NCBI RefSeq assembly: GCF_008271695.1
Contig: NZ_VKKY01000001.1
Coordinates: forward strand, 1,544,589 to 1,608,588
Reading direction: 5' to 3'
DNA length: 64,000 nucleotides
Source: Rufibacter hautae
Lineage (GTDB): Bacteria > Bacteroidota > Bacteroidia > Cytophagales > Hymenobacteraceae
The translations under genes and the position numbers were made by a program. Shown here piece after piece: positions 26,123 through 33,435 of this stretch. The notes below the pieces were generated by a model that did not search any database, was not told where the DNA came from, and was given only the letters and a program-made list of their open reading frames with translations. Within the stretch, counting starts at the first letter, position 1. The number at the start of each line of letters is the position of its first letter.

Positions 26123-27058
26123 CTATCTTCCAGCTTTGCCCTGGCCCAGACCAATCTGCAGCCCTATGGAAGGCACAATGGTGATACCGGAGTAGTCTAC
26201 CTGCTCGCCTTTCAGGAGCTCAAAGGTGCCGTAGTTCTGGTAGAACATAGACAGTGCAGGCAGCAGGAAAATGCGCTTGGCCCCAATCTTAGCGTTCACA
26301 AACAATCCGTAAGACGGGAAATTCCCTTTTCTGGTGAGGCCTTCCAATTGCACGGCTTTTCCGCCGCCCACTTTCTCATACAATCGGCCGGGCACCAGGC
26401 CGTACTCCACGAAGGTATGGTTATAGGCCACCCCGAAGGAGATGTTCCCGAACTCCTCATCTACCCCGAACGACCGGCTGAACACCAGCGGCACCAGCAC
26501 GTCTCTTCTGGAGGCTTCAAACTGCAGGATGGGGGAAAGCTTGTCCAGGAAGATTTTGGACAGGACATCTGATTTCTGCCCGGCGTACTGAAAACCTACG
26601 CTGCCGTACCATCTCTCGGCGCTTTTGGCCGAGCCGGCAAGCGGCCCCATGAACTGGTACATGGCGTCCAGCACGTGCACCCCAGAGGCGTATTTGTAGC
26701 CCACGTCCACGCGGGGCAGCACCCCGTAGCGCACATAGAAATCAAAGTTGGGTCCTACCGGATCCAGGGTGTAGGCAATGGCGGCCTTCGTCGCCGATTT
26801 CACCAACCCGTCATAGTACACAGAGTCGCGGCTGGCGAGCGCCTTGATGGCATCCTCGCCCACGTCTTTGAGCTGGCTGATGGGCTCTGAGGCGATGTTC
26901 CCCCCAAAGTTGGCGCCCACCTTGAACTCCCCGTGCGGGGTAACCCTCCCAGAGTGGATTACGGAGCGGGGCGCCGTACAACTGGCCACTGATACGAAAA
27001 GGACAAATGCTAGAACTTGGCAATAGCGGGGGAAACTCAGAACTCTACACTTACCCAT
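26123..27058 (-). CDS. Outer membrane beta-barrel lipoprotein of unknown function
   Basis: A 311-residue predicted lipoprotein (VSVASC, Cys near residue 27, followed by TAPRS). The mature part is rich in alternating hydrophobic strands with aromatic ends (FDFYVRYGVLPRVDVGYKYASG, RWYGSVGFQYAG, FGNISFGVAYNHTF, SYGLFVNAKIGAKRIFLLPALSMFYQNYG, and the closing IGLQIGLGQG), the look of an 8- to 12-strand outer membrane barrel. I do not recognise a named family. The gene is alone between the sigma factor terminator region and tRNA-Gly on the same strand. The start ATG at 27058 is the first in frame that gives a leader peptide. Confidence 0.65.
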   Translation of the reverse strand: MGKCRVLSFPRYCQVLAFVLFVSVASCTAPRSVIHSGRVTPHGEFKVGANFGGNIASEPISQLKDVGEDAIKALASRDSVYYDGLVKSATKAAIAYTLDPVGPNFDFYVRYGVLPRVDVGYKYASGVHVLDAMYQFMGPLAGSAKSAERWYGSVGFQYAGQKSDVLSKIFLDKLSPILQFEASRRDVLVPLVFSRSFGVDEEFGNISFGVAYNHTFVEYGLVPGRLYEKVGGGKAVQLEGLTRKGNFPSYGLFVNAKIGAKRIFLLPALSMFYQNYGTFELLKGEQVDYSGITIVPSIGLQIGLGQGKAGR

Positions 27059-27092
27059 CTTAAGGAACCGGAAAAGAAATATATAAATGATT

Positions 27093-27168
27093 TGGAGCGA
27101 GAAACGGGATTCGAACCCGCGGCCCTCAGCTTGGGAAGCTGATGCTCTACCAACTGAGCTACTCTCGC
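27093..27168 (-). tRNA. tRNA-Gly (anticodon CCC)
   Basis: A complete cloverleaf read on the minus strand: acceptor GCGAGAG / TTCTCGC with one mismatch-type pair, D-arm GCTC..GAGC, anticodon stem TCAGC/GCTGA with loop TTCCCAA giving anticodon CCC for codon GGG, T-arm GCGGG-TTCGAAT-CCCGT, discriminator U, and an encoded CCA end (27093-27095). Gly is also supported by the U discriminator base. It follows no tRNA cluster. It is the only RNA gene I can support in this window. Confidence 0.95.
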
Positions 27169-27322
27169 TTGCTACTGAACAAAGATAACCAGTTTTCTCT
27201 TAGAGGCAAGAATTGCGCCACCTTGGTCCTTGTTCGGTCTAAATCTGAAACAATCCGTATTTACCTCTATTCCGTAATGTACTATACCGCAAACCACCCT
27301 TATTCATCCTTACACTAAAACT

Positions 27323-28507
27323 ATGGAAAAGAGAATATTAACCTTCGCCCGTAAAGGCGGATTCATTTTGGCCACGGCTTGCAGCTTTTTGGTCCTCTCC
27401 TGCGAGAGCAAACGTCCCGTGGAGGAAACCGAGAGCGTGAGCCGCGAAGGAGCCGTGGACACCACCGCGGTTGACCTCGATGCTGATGCAGACACCTCTG
27501 ACCAGGCAGCATCCAGCCTGAAGCCCACTGGTACCAAACCGGCCTGGGCAGACACCATCACCGGACCTATGCAGGCAGTGATAGAGAAACTGGCCAGCTA
27601 CAACGCCAAACCCATTCCGCAACTCACGGCGAAGCAGGCCCGGCAGAACCCCACCCCTACCACCGCCGTCATGGACCTGATGAAGGAGAACAACATGCCT
27701 ATGCCGCCTTCTAAGGTAGACACCGTAGGGAAAAAGATTCCGGTGACAGGGGGCCAGATCCACGCCCGGGTGTACACGCCCAAAACGGGTACCGCCCCGT
27801 ACCCGGTGATTGTCTACTACCACGGCGGGGGCTGGGTCATTGCTGATCTGGACACATACGACGCCTCGGCCAAAGGACTGGCAGAGCAGACCGAAGCCGT
27901 GGTCATCTCGGTGGCCTACCGTCAAGCTCCTGAAAACAAGTTCCCAACTGCCCACAATGACTCTTTCGCGGCCTACAAATGGGCTTTGAAAAACGCCGCT
28001 TCCCTCAAAGGTGACCCCAAGAGAGTAGCCGTGGTGGGCGAAAGCGCCGGTGGCAACCTGGCGGCGGCCGTGAGCATGATGGCCCGCGACCAGAAGGTAC
28101 AGATGCCGTTGCACCAGGTGTTGGTCTACCCCATTGCCAGCTATAACACCAACTCTGCGTCTTACCAGCAATACGCCTCGGCCAAACCCCTGGACAAACC
28201 CATGATGGAATGGTTTTTCAAGCAGTACCTGCGCACGCCAGCTGATGGCAAGAACCCCTGGATCAACCTGGTGGGCGCTAACCTCAAAGGACTGCCTCCT
28301 ACCACCATCATCAACGCCCAACTGGACCCTCTCCAGACCGAAGGTCAGCAGTTAGCCCAGCGGTTTGATTCTACCGGAGTAGACGTGAACCACAAGGTTT
28401 TCAATGGCGTGACGCATGAGTTTTTCGGGATGGCCTCTGTGCTGCGCGAGGCAAAGTACGCGCAGGAAATGGCGGTGACGGACTTGAAGAAGGCTTTTGA
28501 GAAGTAA
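27323..28507 (+). CDS. HSL-family alpha/beta hydrolase esterase (lipoprotein)
   Basis: A 394-residue lipoprotein of the hormone-sensitive-lipase (bacterial esterase family IV) group. The lipobox LVLSC (Cys near 27) is followed by an acidic linker (ESKRPVEETESV to DLDADADTSDQ, about 28-62). The hydrolase domain shows the oxyanion motif YYHGGGWV, the nucleophile elbow VVGESAGGNLAAAV, the Asp of LDPLQTEG, and the His of GVTHEFFGM. It should hydrolyse short-chain esters at the cell envelope. The leader and linker resemble the whole of the small lipoprotein at 32300-32533. It ends in a strong double hairpin at 28508-28573. No operon partner. Confidence 0.9.
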   Translation: MEKRILTFARKGGFILATACSFLVLSCESKRPVEETESVSREGAVDTTAVDLDADADTSDQAASSLKPTGTKPAWADTITGPMQAVIEKLASYNAKPIPQLTAKQARQNPTPTTAVMDLMKENNMPMPPSKVDTVGKKIPVTGGQIHARVYTPKTGTAPYPVIVYYHGGGWVIADLDTYDASAKGLAEQTEAVVISVAYRQAPENKFPTAHNDSFAAYKWALKNAASLKGDPKRVAVVGESAGGNLAAAVSMMARDQKVQMPLHQVLVYPIASYNTNSASYQQYASAKPLDKPMMEWFFKQYLRTPADGKNPWINLVGANLKGLPPTTIINAQLDPLQTEGQQLAQRFDSTGVDVNHKVFNGVTHEFFGMASVLREAKYAQEMAVTDLKKAFEK

Positions 28508-28573
28508 CGTGTTTTAGGTTTCTTTTTTTGAAAACAGCCTTGAAACGATGAGACGTTTTAAGGCTGTTTTTTT
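28508..28573 (+). terminator. Overlapping palindrome and terminator after the esterase gene
   Basis: A common-family copy (GTGTTTTAGGTTTC..GAAAACAGCCTTGAAACG, 28508-28547) shares its right arm with a second stem, AACAGCCTTGAAACG / CGTTTTAAGGCTGTT, followed by TTTTTTT. Two mutually exclusive hairpins are therefore possible. Confidence 0.8.
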
Positions 28574-28619
28574 GTTTTGGCTTTAGGGAGTTTTCCCGAG
28601 GGGCTGCTCTTTTGCATAA

Positions 28620-28892
28620 GCTTTTTAGTGGACGCGTAGTCTGGTTGTGCTGGCGTGGCGCCGATGTTCGCGTGGGTGCATGAGCTTTATTGTTGCATCG
28701 CTGGGCTCCGTGCGCTCACGGCCGCGAGGCCCCGCCTTCCGGCCTCGCGCTGCTGTTTTAGCCTTGGCCGGTTGGCCTGCCGCATCCGCGGCACCAGGTC
28801 TAAAACAAAGGCGCTCAACCGAAAGGCTGGAAACGGATATGCGCCTTCTAAGCGGGGACTCCCCCCCTTGAGGGGGGCGAAGGGGGGTGTTT
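28620..28892. repeat. GC-rich non-coding block with G/C-run inverted repeat
   Basis: Reads open on the minus strand but with no protein character (Arg/Ala/Pro-rich). It contains short inverted repeats such as GCCGCGAGGCC/GGCCTCGCG, and ends in an inverted repeat of C and G runs (ACTCCCCCCCTTGAGGGGGG and CGAAGGGGGG) at 28858-28890. I regard it as a dispersed intergenic repeat; this is from general familiarity with such blocks in related genomes and not proven here. Confidence 0.45.
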
Positions 28893-28930
28893 ATAACTGC
28901 CGGATTTAGCTCAGCCCTCTCTCCCTTTTC

Positions 28931-28983
28931 ATGGTTCAAGTCTGTGACTTGGACCCAACATGACCGGCAGTTTGTAACTGCCG
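28931..28983 (+). repeat. Double-hairpin repeat, copy 1
   Basis: Two adjacent short palindromes, GGTTCAAGTCTGTGACTTGG and GGCAGTTTGTAACTGCC, 13 bases apart. The same pair in reverse orientation is at 56764-56813. The rest of the 28893-29096 gap has no gene. Confidence 0.8.
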
Positions 28984-29096
28984 TTAGCATAGATTTTACC
29001 AAAACCACCCACTTTAAAGGATCGAAAAGGGCGTTTAAACCTGCTGGTCTGGCGTTCCCATTATCCACAAAGCTAAAATCCCAATTACCTTTAACT

Positions 29097-29131
29097 GTTT
29101 AAAACCTTCTTTTCCCAAAACAGCCTTAAAC
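29097..29131. repeat. Common palindrome family, upstream of the sulfatase gene
   Basis: GTTTAAAACCTTCTTTTCCC then AAAACAGCCTTAAAC. It lies 79 bases upstream of the ATG, ahead of the predicted -7 box at 29184. Confidence 0.55.
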
Positions 29132-29183
29132 CTAGTGTATTCCGCTCTTCTATCCTTGGTTTCTATATCTGCTTCGGGTTCAG

Positions 29184-29191
29184 TAATTTTG
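29184..29191 (+). promoter_or_regulatory. Bacteroidota -7 box, sulfatase gene
   Basis: TAATTTTG matches TAnnTTTG 18 bases before the ATG at 29210. A TTGG lies about 25 bases upstream, longer than the usual 19-base spacing, so the -33 box is uncertain. Confidence 0.5.
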
Positions 29192-29209
29192 CGGTTCTTT
29201 CTTTAGGAC

Positions 29210-31153
29210 ATGATAAAATCTTTTCAGCCGAGGGCGTTGCGACGGAGCGTGCATGTGGCCATGCTGCTGGCGCTGTGCCTGGCGATGTTGCTATACACGG
29301 TCTGTCGGCTTCTCTTCTATTTTTTCAACAAGGGCTTTTTCGCGGAGACGTCTTTCGCTGACCTGCTGTACCTCATGTGGGGCGGGCTCAAGTTTGACCT
29401 GGCGGCAGTCTTGTACACCAACCTGCTGTTCATTGCACTGATGATTTTGCCCTTCCGGTTCCGGCATCATCCGGTGTACCAGAAAGTGGTGAAATGGGTC
29501 TTTCTGGTGTTCAACGGCATTGGGTTAGCGCTTAACTGTGTGGACTTTATCTACTATCGGTTTACCCTGCGGCGCACTACCGGCAGCGTGGTCAAGGAAT
29601 TCGCGAATGAGGATTGGGGCGGCTTTGCTTCCAGTTTCCTGGTGGATTTCTGGTACATCGCGGTGATCTGGGTGGCGCTGGTGGCGCTGATGGTCTGGCT
29701 CTACAACCGCATCAAACTGGAGAAAGCACCTACCTACAATCCTTGGTTTTACTATCCGTGGCATACCGTCATGCTGGTGCTTACCATAGGGCTGAGCATC
29801 GCGGCCATGCGCGGCGGCTTTCGGCACAGCACGCGACCTATTACCTTGAGCAACGCCGGCGAGTACGTGAAGCGGCCCCAGGAAATGTACATCGTGCTCA
29901 ACACGCCCTTCTCTATCATCCGGACCATCAATAAAACCAGCTACCAGAAGCTGGCCTATTTCCCGGACCAGCAGGTAACCCAGCTTTACTCGCCGGTGCA
30001 CCAGCCTACTGACTCAGCCAAATTTCAGAAAAAAAACGTGGTGGTGATTGTGCTAGAGAGTTTCGGGAAGGAGGCTGTGGGCGGCTACAACCAACACCTG
30101 GAGAACGGCACCTACACCGGGTTCACGCCTTTCCTGGACTCGCTTATGGGCCAGAGCAAAGTGTATTGGAACTCGTTTGCCAACGGCCGGAAATCCATTG
30201 ATGCGCTTCCCTCGGTGCTTACCAGCATTCCCAGCATCCAGGAGCCGTTCGTGTTAACGCAGTACGTGAGCAACAATTTGCCCAGTTTGCCGCGCACGCT
30301 TCGGCAGAAGGGCTATTACACCTCTTTCTTCCACGGGGCGCCCAACGGCTCCATGGGTTTTGACGCGTTTATGAACCTCATTGGCGTGCAGGATTACTAC
30401 GGCATGACGGAGTACGGCAAGCCCGAGGATTTTGACGGCATGTGGGGCATCTGGGACGAGGAGTTCCTGCAGTTCATGGCCGGCAAGCTGAACACGTTTC
30501 AAGAGCCGTTCATGAGCGCGGTATTTACCACCTCGTCGCACCACCCCTACAAAGTGCCGGACCGTTACCAGGGCAAGTTCAAGAAAGGACCGTTTGAGAT
30601 CTTTGAGTGCATCGGGTACTCAGATATGGCGTTGCGCAAGTTCTTCCGGAAGGCCAGCCAGGCGCCCTGGTTCAAGAACACGCTGTTCGTGATCACCGCC
30701 GACCATTCCGCCACGCACACCTTCTATCCCGAGTACCAGACCGCCTGGGGTAACTTCGCGGTGCCCATCCTCTTCTACGCCCCCGGTGATCCTTCCTTCA
30801 GAGGTGTGGAGCAGGACCGCGTGGTGCAGCAACTGGACATCATGCCTACCGTGCTGGGCTACTTGGGCTACGACCAACCGTACTTCTCCTTCGGGAAAAA
30901 CATGCTCAACCCGGCAGAAGGCAATTTCGCCATCAGTTACCAGGGCGCTTACCAATGGACCGAAGGCGATTATTTCCTCCAGTTCGATGGCATTAATACG
31001 CTGGGGTTGTTCAATTACAGGGAAGACAAATTCCTGAAGGAGAACCTCAAGGACAAGGAGCCGCTCATCAGGGTAGCCATGGAAAACAAGCTAAAGGCCT
31101 TTATTCAGCAGTACAATAACCGCATGCTGGAGAACAAGCTAACCGCGAAATAG
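29210..31153 (+). CDS. LTA synthase family sulfatase (phosphoglycerol-transferase-like)
   Basis: A 647-residue inner membrane protein: about five N-terminal transmembrane helices (residues 15-35, 55-75, 88-108, 143-165, 185-203) and an extracytoplasmic alkaline-phosphatase-fold domain from about 275. It shows the LtaS-type metal and nucleophile pattern: VVIVLESFGKEAVGG (first metal ligand Glu), SFANGRKSIDALPSVL, where family members carry the nucleophile Thr/Ser, FFHGAPNGSMGF, and FVITADHSATH (distal metal ligands). In Gram-negative bacteria these proteins transfer phosphoglycerol or phosphoethanolamine-like groups to envelope glycans or lipids; the acceptor here is unknown. The AGGAC before ATG is a fair ribosome site. 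It ends in a strong terminator at 31189-31240. Confidence 0.88.
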   Translation: MIKSFQPRALRRSVHVAMLLALCLAMLLYTVCRLLFYFFNKGFFAETSFADLLYLMWGGLKFDLAAVLYTNLLFIALMILPFRFRHHPVYQKVVKWVFLVFNGIGLALNCVDFIYYRFTLRRTTGSVVKEFANEDWGGFASSFLVDFWYIAVIWVALVALMVWLYNRIKLEKAPTYNPWFYYPWHTVMLVLTIGLSIAAMRGGFRHSTRPITLSNAGEYVKRPQEMYIVLNTPFSIIRTINKTSYQKLAYFPDQQVTQLYSPVHQPTDSAKFQKKNVVVIVLESFGKEAVGGYNQHLENGTYTGFTPFLDSLMGQSKVYWNSFANGRKSIDALPSVLTSIPSIQEPFVLTQYVSNNLPSLPRTLRQKGYYTSFFHGAPNGSMGFDAFMNLIGVQDYYGMTEYGKPEDFDGMWGIWDEEFLQFMAGKLNTFQEPFMSAVFTTSSHHPYKVPDRYQGKFKKGPFEIFECIGYSDMALRKFFRKASQAPWFKNTLFVITADHSATHTFYPEYQTAWGNFAVPILFYAPGDPSFRGVEQDRVVQQLDIMPTVLGYLGYDQPYFSFGKNMLNPAEGNFAISYQGAYQWTEGDYFLQFDGINTLGLFNYREDKFLKENLKDKEPLIRVAMENKLKAFIQQYNNRMLENKLTAK

Positions 31154-31188
31154 GGGTTAATTGCTGATGGTTGATTGCTGATTGTTAG

Positions 31189-31240
31189 AATCCCGTTTAG
31201 GAGCTGATTTCTCAAAAACAGCCCCTAAACGGGATTTTTT
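31189..31240 (+). terminator. Terminator of the sulfatase gene (palindrome family)
   Basis: AATCCCGTTTAGGAGCTG / CAGCCCCTAAACGGGATT, an 18-bp stem with one bulge or mismatch, then TTTTTC. The common family in classic terminator form. Confidence 0.88.
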
Positions 31241-31255
31241 CTTGCTGCAAACCAC

Positions 31256-31362
31256 ACGCATTCCGTCCCCCTTTGAAGGGGGTAGGGGGATGACAAAGGC
31301 CGTTGAAAGAACCATCCTACTCTTGCCACAAAGCAAGGGCAACCACACGAGATTGCCCCTAC
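31256..31362 (-). mobile_element. MITE-like element, truncated copy
   Basis: Starts with ACGCATTCCGTCCCCCTTTG, identical to the left end of 58461-58630, shares the inner AGCAAGGGCAACCACA and GATTGCCCCTAC blocks, and then stops without the right-hand inverted end. Non-coding. Confidence 0.65.
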
Positions 31363-31440
31363 ACGGCGCGCCATTGCCGCCTCGTTCAGGGGTTTACCTG
31401 TAGAAACCATTACCATGCCGGTGGCAACGTTTCTCCGGAG

Positions 31441-31448
31441 TACCTTTG
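31441..31448 (+). promoter_or_regulatory. Bacteroidota -7 box, FrnE-like gene
   Basis: TACCTTTG, 93 bases upstream of the ATG at 31542. If used, the palindrome at 31457-31492 lies at the very start of the transcript. Confidence 0.4.
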
Positions 31449-31456
31449 TGGTCGCT

Positions 31457-31492
31457 GTTTAAGGTTTGCTTTTCAGAAAACAAGCCTTAAAC
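31457..31492. repeat. Common palindrome family, leader copy
   Basis: GTTTAAGGTTTGCTTTTC then GAAAACAAGCCTTAAAC. The outer 8 base pairs are perfect. It sits between a -7 box and the start codon of the FrnE-like gene, a leader position. Confidence 0.7.
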
Positions 31493-31541
31493 GCTTATTT
31501 CTTTTCCAGTTTCATAGCGTTTGCCCCAAGATCCAAAATCC

Positions 31542-32186
31542 ATGACCATCCATACTAAGCCTACCCTCTTCTACATTTCCGATGCGCTTTGCGGTTGGTG
31601 TTTTGCCATGGGTCCGCAGATAGAGAAACTGCAAGCCGCCTACGCAGACAAGTTTCATTTTGAGGTGCTGAGCGGCGGCATGATCTTGGGTGACCGCGTG
31701 GGGCCTATCGGGAACATGGCCAATTACATCCGGCAGGCCATGCCGCGGCTCAACGAAATCACCGGCGTGCAAATGGGCGAGGCATACTTCACAGAGGTTC
31801 TGGACAAAGGCACCTACATCTCCAACTCAGAGCCTCCCGCCATTGCCTTGAGCATCTTCAAAGAACTGCACCCAAACAAGCAGGTGAAGTACGCCAAAGC
31901 CATCCAGGACCTGCAGTTCAAGGAAGGCAAGGATTTCAACGAGGTGGAGACCTATTTGCCGTTGGCTGCGGAGGCCGGCCTTTCTGAAGAGCAGTTCCGG
32001 GAGCGATTCGCGGAGGAAAAATACCAACGGCAGGCCATGGGCGAGTTTGCGCAGGTGCAGGACTGGGGCATCCAGGGCTTCCCGTCTATGGTGGCGCAGA
32101 ACGGAGACAAACTGTATCTGGTCACCCGCGGCTACGCCAAATTTGAGGACCTTACCCCGGCCCTGGAGCAGGTCTTGGCCCAATAA
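31542..32186 (+). CDS. DsbA family protein, FrnE-like thiol oxidoreductase
   Basis: A 214-residue cytoplasmic thioredoxin-fold protein with the DsbA helical insert. The redox centre is CGWC (Cys17, Cys20) right after the first strand, followed by the insert (about 65-150) and the cis-Pro region QGFPSMVAQNG. No signal peptide. It resembles FrnE-type proteins (named after a frenolicin-pathway gene, and linked to oxidative stress tolerance in Deinococcus) and 2-hydroxychromene-isomerase-like folds. The ATG at 31542 fits the family start; a TTG 21 bases upstream adds a non-conserved tail. The gene is single. Confidence 0.85.
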   Translation: MTIHTKPTLFYISDALCGWCFAMGPQIEKLQAAYADKFHFEVLSGGMILGDRVGPIGNMANYIRQAMPRLNEITGVQMGEAYFTEVLDKGTYISNSEPPAIALSIFKELHPNKQVKYAKAIQDLQFKEGKDFNEVETYLPLAAEAGLSEEQFRERFAEEKYQRQAMGEFAQVQDWGIQGFPSMVAQNGDKLYLVTRGYAKFEDLTPALEQVLAQ

Positions 32187-32299
32187 AAAGACATTCTGGT
32201 GCTGCCTTTGCCAGTAAACCTGAAAATGGACTCCGGGTTTTCTGTCGATACGCCGGTGTTTTCCGTAGAGGAGGACTACCAACCTAACCTACAACCACT

Positions 32300-32533
32300 A
32301 TGAAAAAGGAAATCACCACCGTGGGCGCCACCATCCGGAAAACAGGAATCATGCTTGCCTTCTCCAGCCTTTTCCTACTGGGCGCCTGCGAAGCCAAGAA
32401 ACCCGCCGACCAGGAAGCCAAAGACCGGGATGACGCGGCCACGGACATCACCGAGGATGCCGACCCTGACAGCACGGTGGAATCTCCGGCCACCACTGGT
32501 TACCTGGCGCAACCTACCCCCAGCCGGGTTTAG
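32300..32533 (+). CDS. Small acidic lipoprotein
   Basis: A 77-residue predicted lipoprotein: KTGIMLAFSSLFLLGAC leader (lipobox Cys near residue 30), then a short, charged, Asp/Glu-rich tail (EAKKPADQEAKDRDDAATD, DADPDSTVES). Both the leader and the acidic stretch resemble residues 8-62 of the esterase at 27323, suggesting a shared origin of the lipid anchor and linker without the enzyme domain. It is followed by a strong terminator at 32560-32600, so it is expressed on its own. No function is visible. Confidence 0.6.
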   Translation: MKKEITTVGATIRKTGIMLAFSSLFLLGACEAKKPADQEAKDRDDAATDITEDADPDSTVESPATTGYLAQPTPSRV

Positions 32534-32559
32534 TTCGTCCTTCCTTACCCATAACGGTA

Positions 32560-32600
32560 TTCCCGGGCAGGCTTTTAGCTTCTAAGAACCTGCCCGGGAA
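32560..32600 (+). terminator. Terminator of the small lipoprotein gene
   Basis: TTCCCGGGCAGG / CCTGCCCGGGAA, a 12-bp GC-rich stem, loop of about 17 bases. Confidence 0.8.
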
Positions 32601-32616
32601 AGCCCAGCCAGATTCT

Positions 32617-32651
32617 GTTTTAAACCTGTTTAAGGAAACCAGGCTTAAAAC
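32617..32651. repeat. Common palindrome family, after small lipoprotein gene
   Basis: GTTTTAAACCTGTTT then AAACCAGGCTTAAAAC. Lies behind the terminator at 32560. A looser copy (CCGTTTTCTG / CAGAAACGG) is at 32779-32818. The rest of this gap holds the marR promoter. Confidence 0.65.
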
Positions 32652-32867
32652 GCTGGCTTCTTCTCAGACTTGTCCTTTGCCTGGCTAGGCAATGCCTGTT
32701 CCGTTCCGGTGGCTAGCACTTCTTCGGGTGTTACAAAACCTGTACCCACAGGTAAAAACCAGCTTTATTCCGGCGAAACCGTTTTCTGGCTTTTTTCCGT
32801 AAAACACTTCAGAAACGGTGATTTACTGGAAGAAACCTGCACGAAGCGGAACAAAGTCACTACAATA

Positions 32868-32881
32868 ATTGTATATACAAT
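32868..32881. promoter_or_regulatory. Predicted MarR operator at the marR promoter
   Basis: ATTGTATATACAAT, a perfect 14-bp palindrome. Its TTG (32869-32871) is exactly 19 bases before the -7 box at 32891, so it also forms the -33 element. The same core recurs upstream of the oxidoreductase gene at 33397. Confidence 0.75.
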
Positions 32882-32890
32882 AATAAGACG

Positions 32891-32898
32891 TAGATTTG
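32891..32898 (+). promoter_or_regulatory. Bacteroidota -7 box, marR gene
   Basis: TAGATTTG matches TAnnTTTG with a 19-base spacer to the TTG in the operator, 22 bases upstream of the ATG. This is the best-formed promoter in the window. Confidence 0.7.
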
Positions 32899-32920
32899 CC
32901 ACCGCAACGGCAACAAGCCC

Positions 32921-33379
32921 ATGAAATTAGAAGAGGAACTAAAACAGAAGACATTTGGCAGCCCTTACCGGCGCATGGCGGTGAACGTCATGTTCACGGG
33001 CAATTGGCTGCAAAAGGAGTTCTCCTGTCAGTTGAAGCAGTATGGGATCTCGTTGCAGCAAAACAACGTGCTGGGCATTTTGCGCGGACAATATCCTAAT
33101 CCGGCCACGTTGGGCCTGATCCAGGACCGGATGCTGGACCGTGACTCCAATGCCACGCGCTTGGTAGACAAACTGCTGGAGAAAGGTCTGGTGACCCGCT
33201 GCCAGTGCCCCGATAACCGCCGCAAGGTAGACATCGTGATCACGGAGCAAGGCCTGGAGCTGCTGAAGAAGACAGACACCATTATGCAGAACCTGGAGGA
33301 GAAATTCTGCCAGATCAACCCTGAAGAAGCCACCCAGATTGGCGAATTCATGGACAGATTAAGAGAACGAAGCTGCTAA
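32921..33379 (+). CDS. MarR family transcriptional regulator
   Basis: A 152-residue winged-helix repressor. It has the MarR layout: N-terminal dimer helix (NVMFTGNWLQKEFSCQLKQYGIS), DNA-recognition part (LGLIQDRMLDRDSNATRLVDKLLEKGLVTRCQCPDNRRKVDIVITEQG, where the D-x-R-x-hydrophobic wing is typical), and the C-terminal dimer helix. A perfect palindrome overlaps its own promoter and another lies before the next gene, so it probably represses itself and the Old Yellow Enzyme gene. Cysteines at Cys37, Cys85, Cys87 and Cys119 region could sense electrophiles, in the manner of other repressors controlling such reductases; the sensing is inference. Confidence 0.88.
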   Translation: MKLEEELKQKTFGSPYRRMAVNVMFTGNWLQKEFSCQLKQYGISLQQNNVLGILRGQYPNPATLGLIQDRMLDRDSNATRLVDKLLEKGLVTRCQCPDNRRKVDIVITEQGLELLKKTDTIMQNLEEKFCQINPEEATQIGEFMDRLRERSC

Positions 33380-33396
33380 TATTTTTTTACCCATAT

Positions 33397-33412
33397 AGTT
33401 GTATATACAACT
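33397..33412. promoter_or_regulatory. Predicted MarR operator at the oxidoreductase promoter
   Basis: AGTTGTATATACAACT, a perfect 16-bp palindrome sharing TTGTATATACAA with the site at 32868. It lies 24 bases before the ATG at 33436, where a bound repressor would block transcription. Confidence 0.75.
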
Positions 33413-33435
33413 CTTGTATTAACCAGAAATAGATC

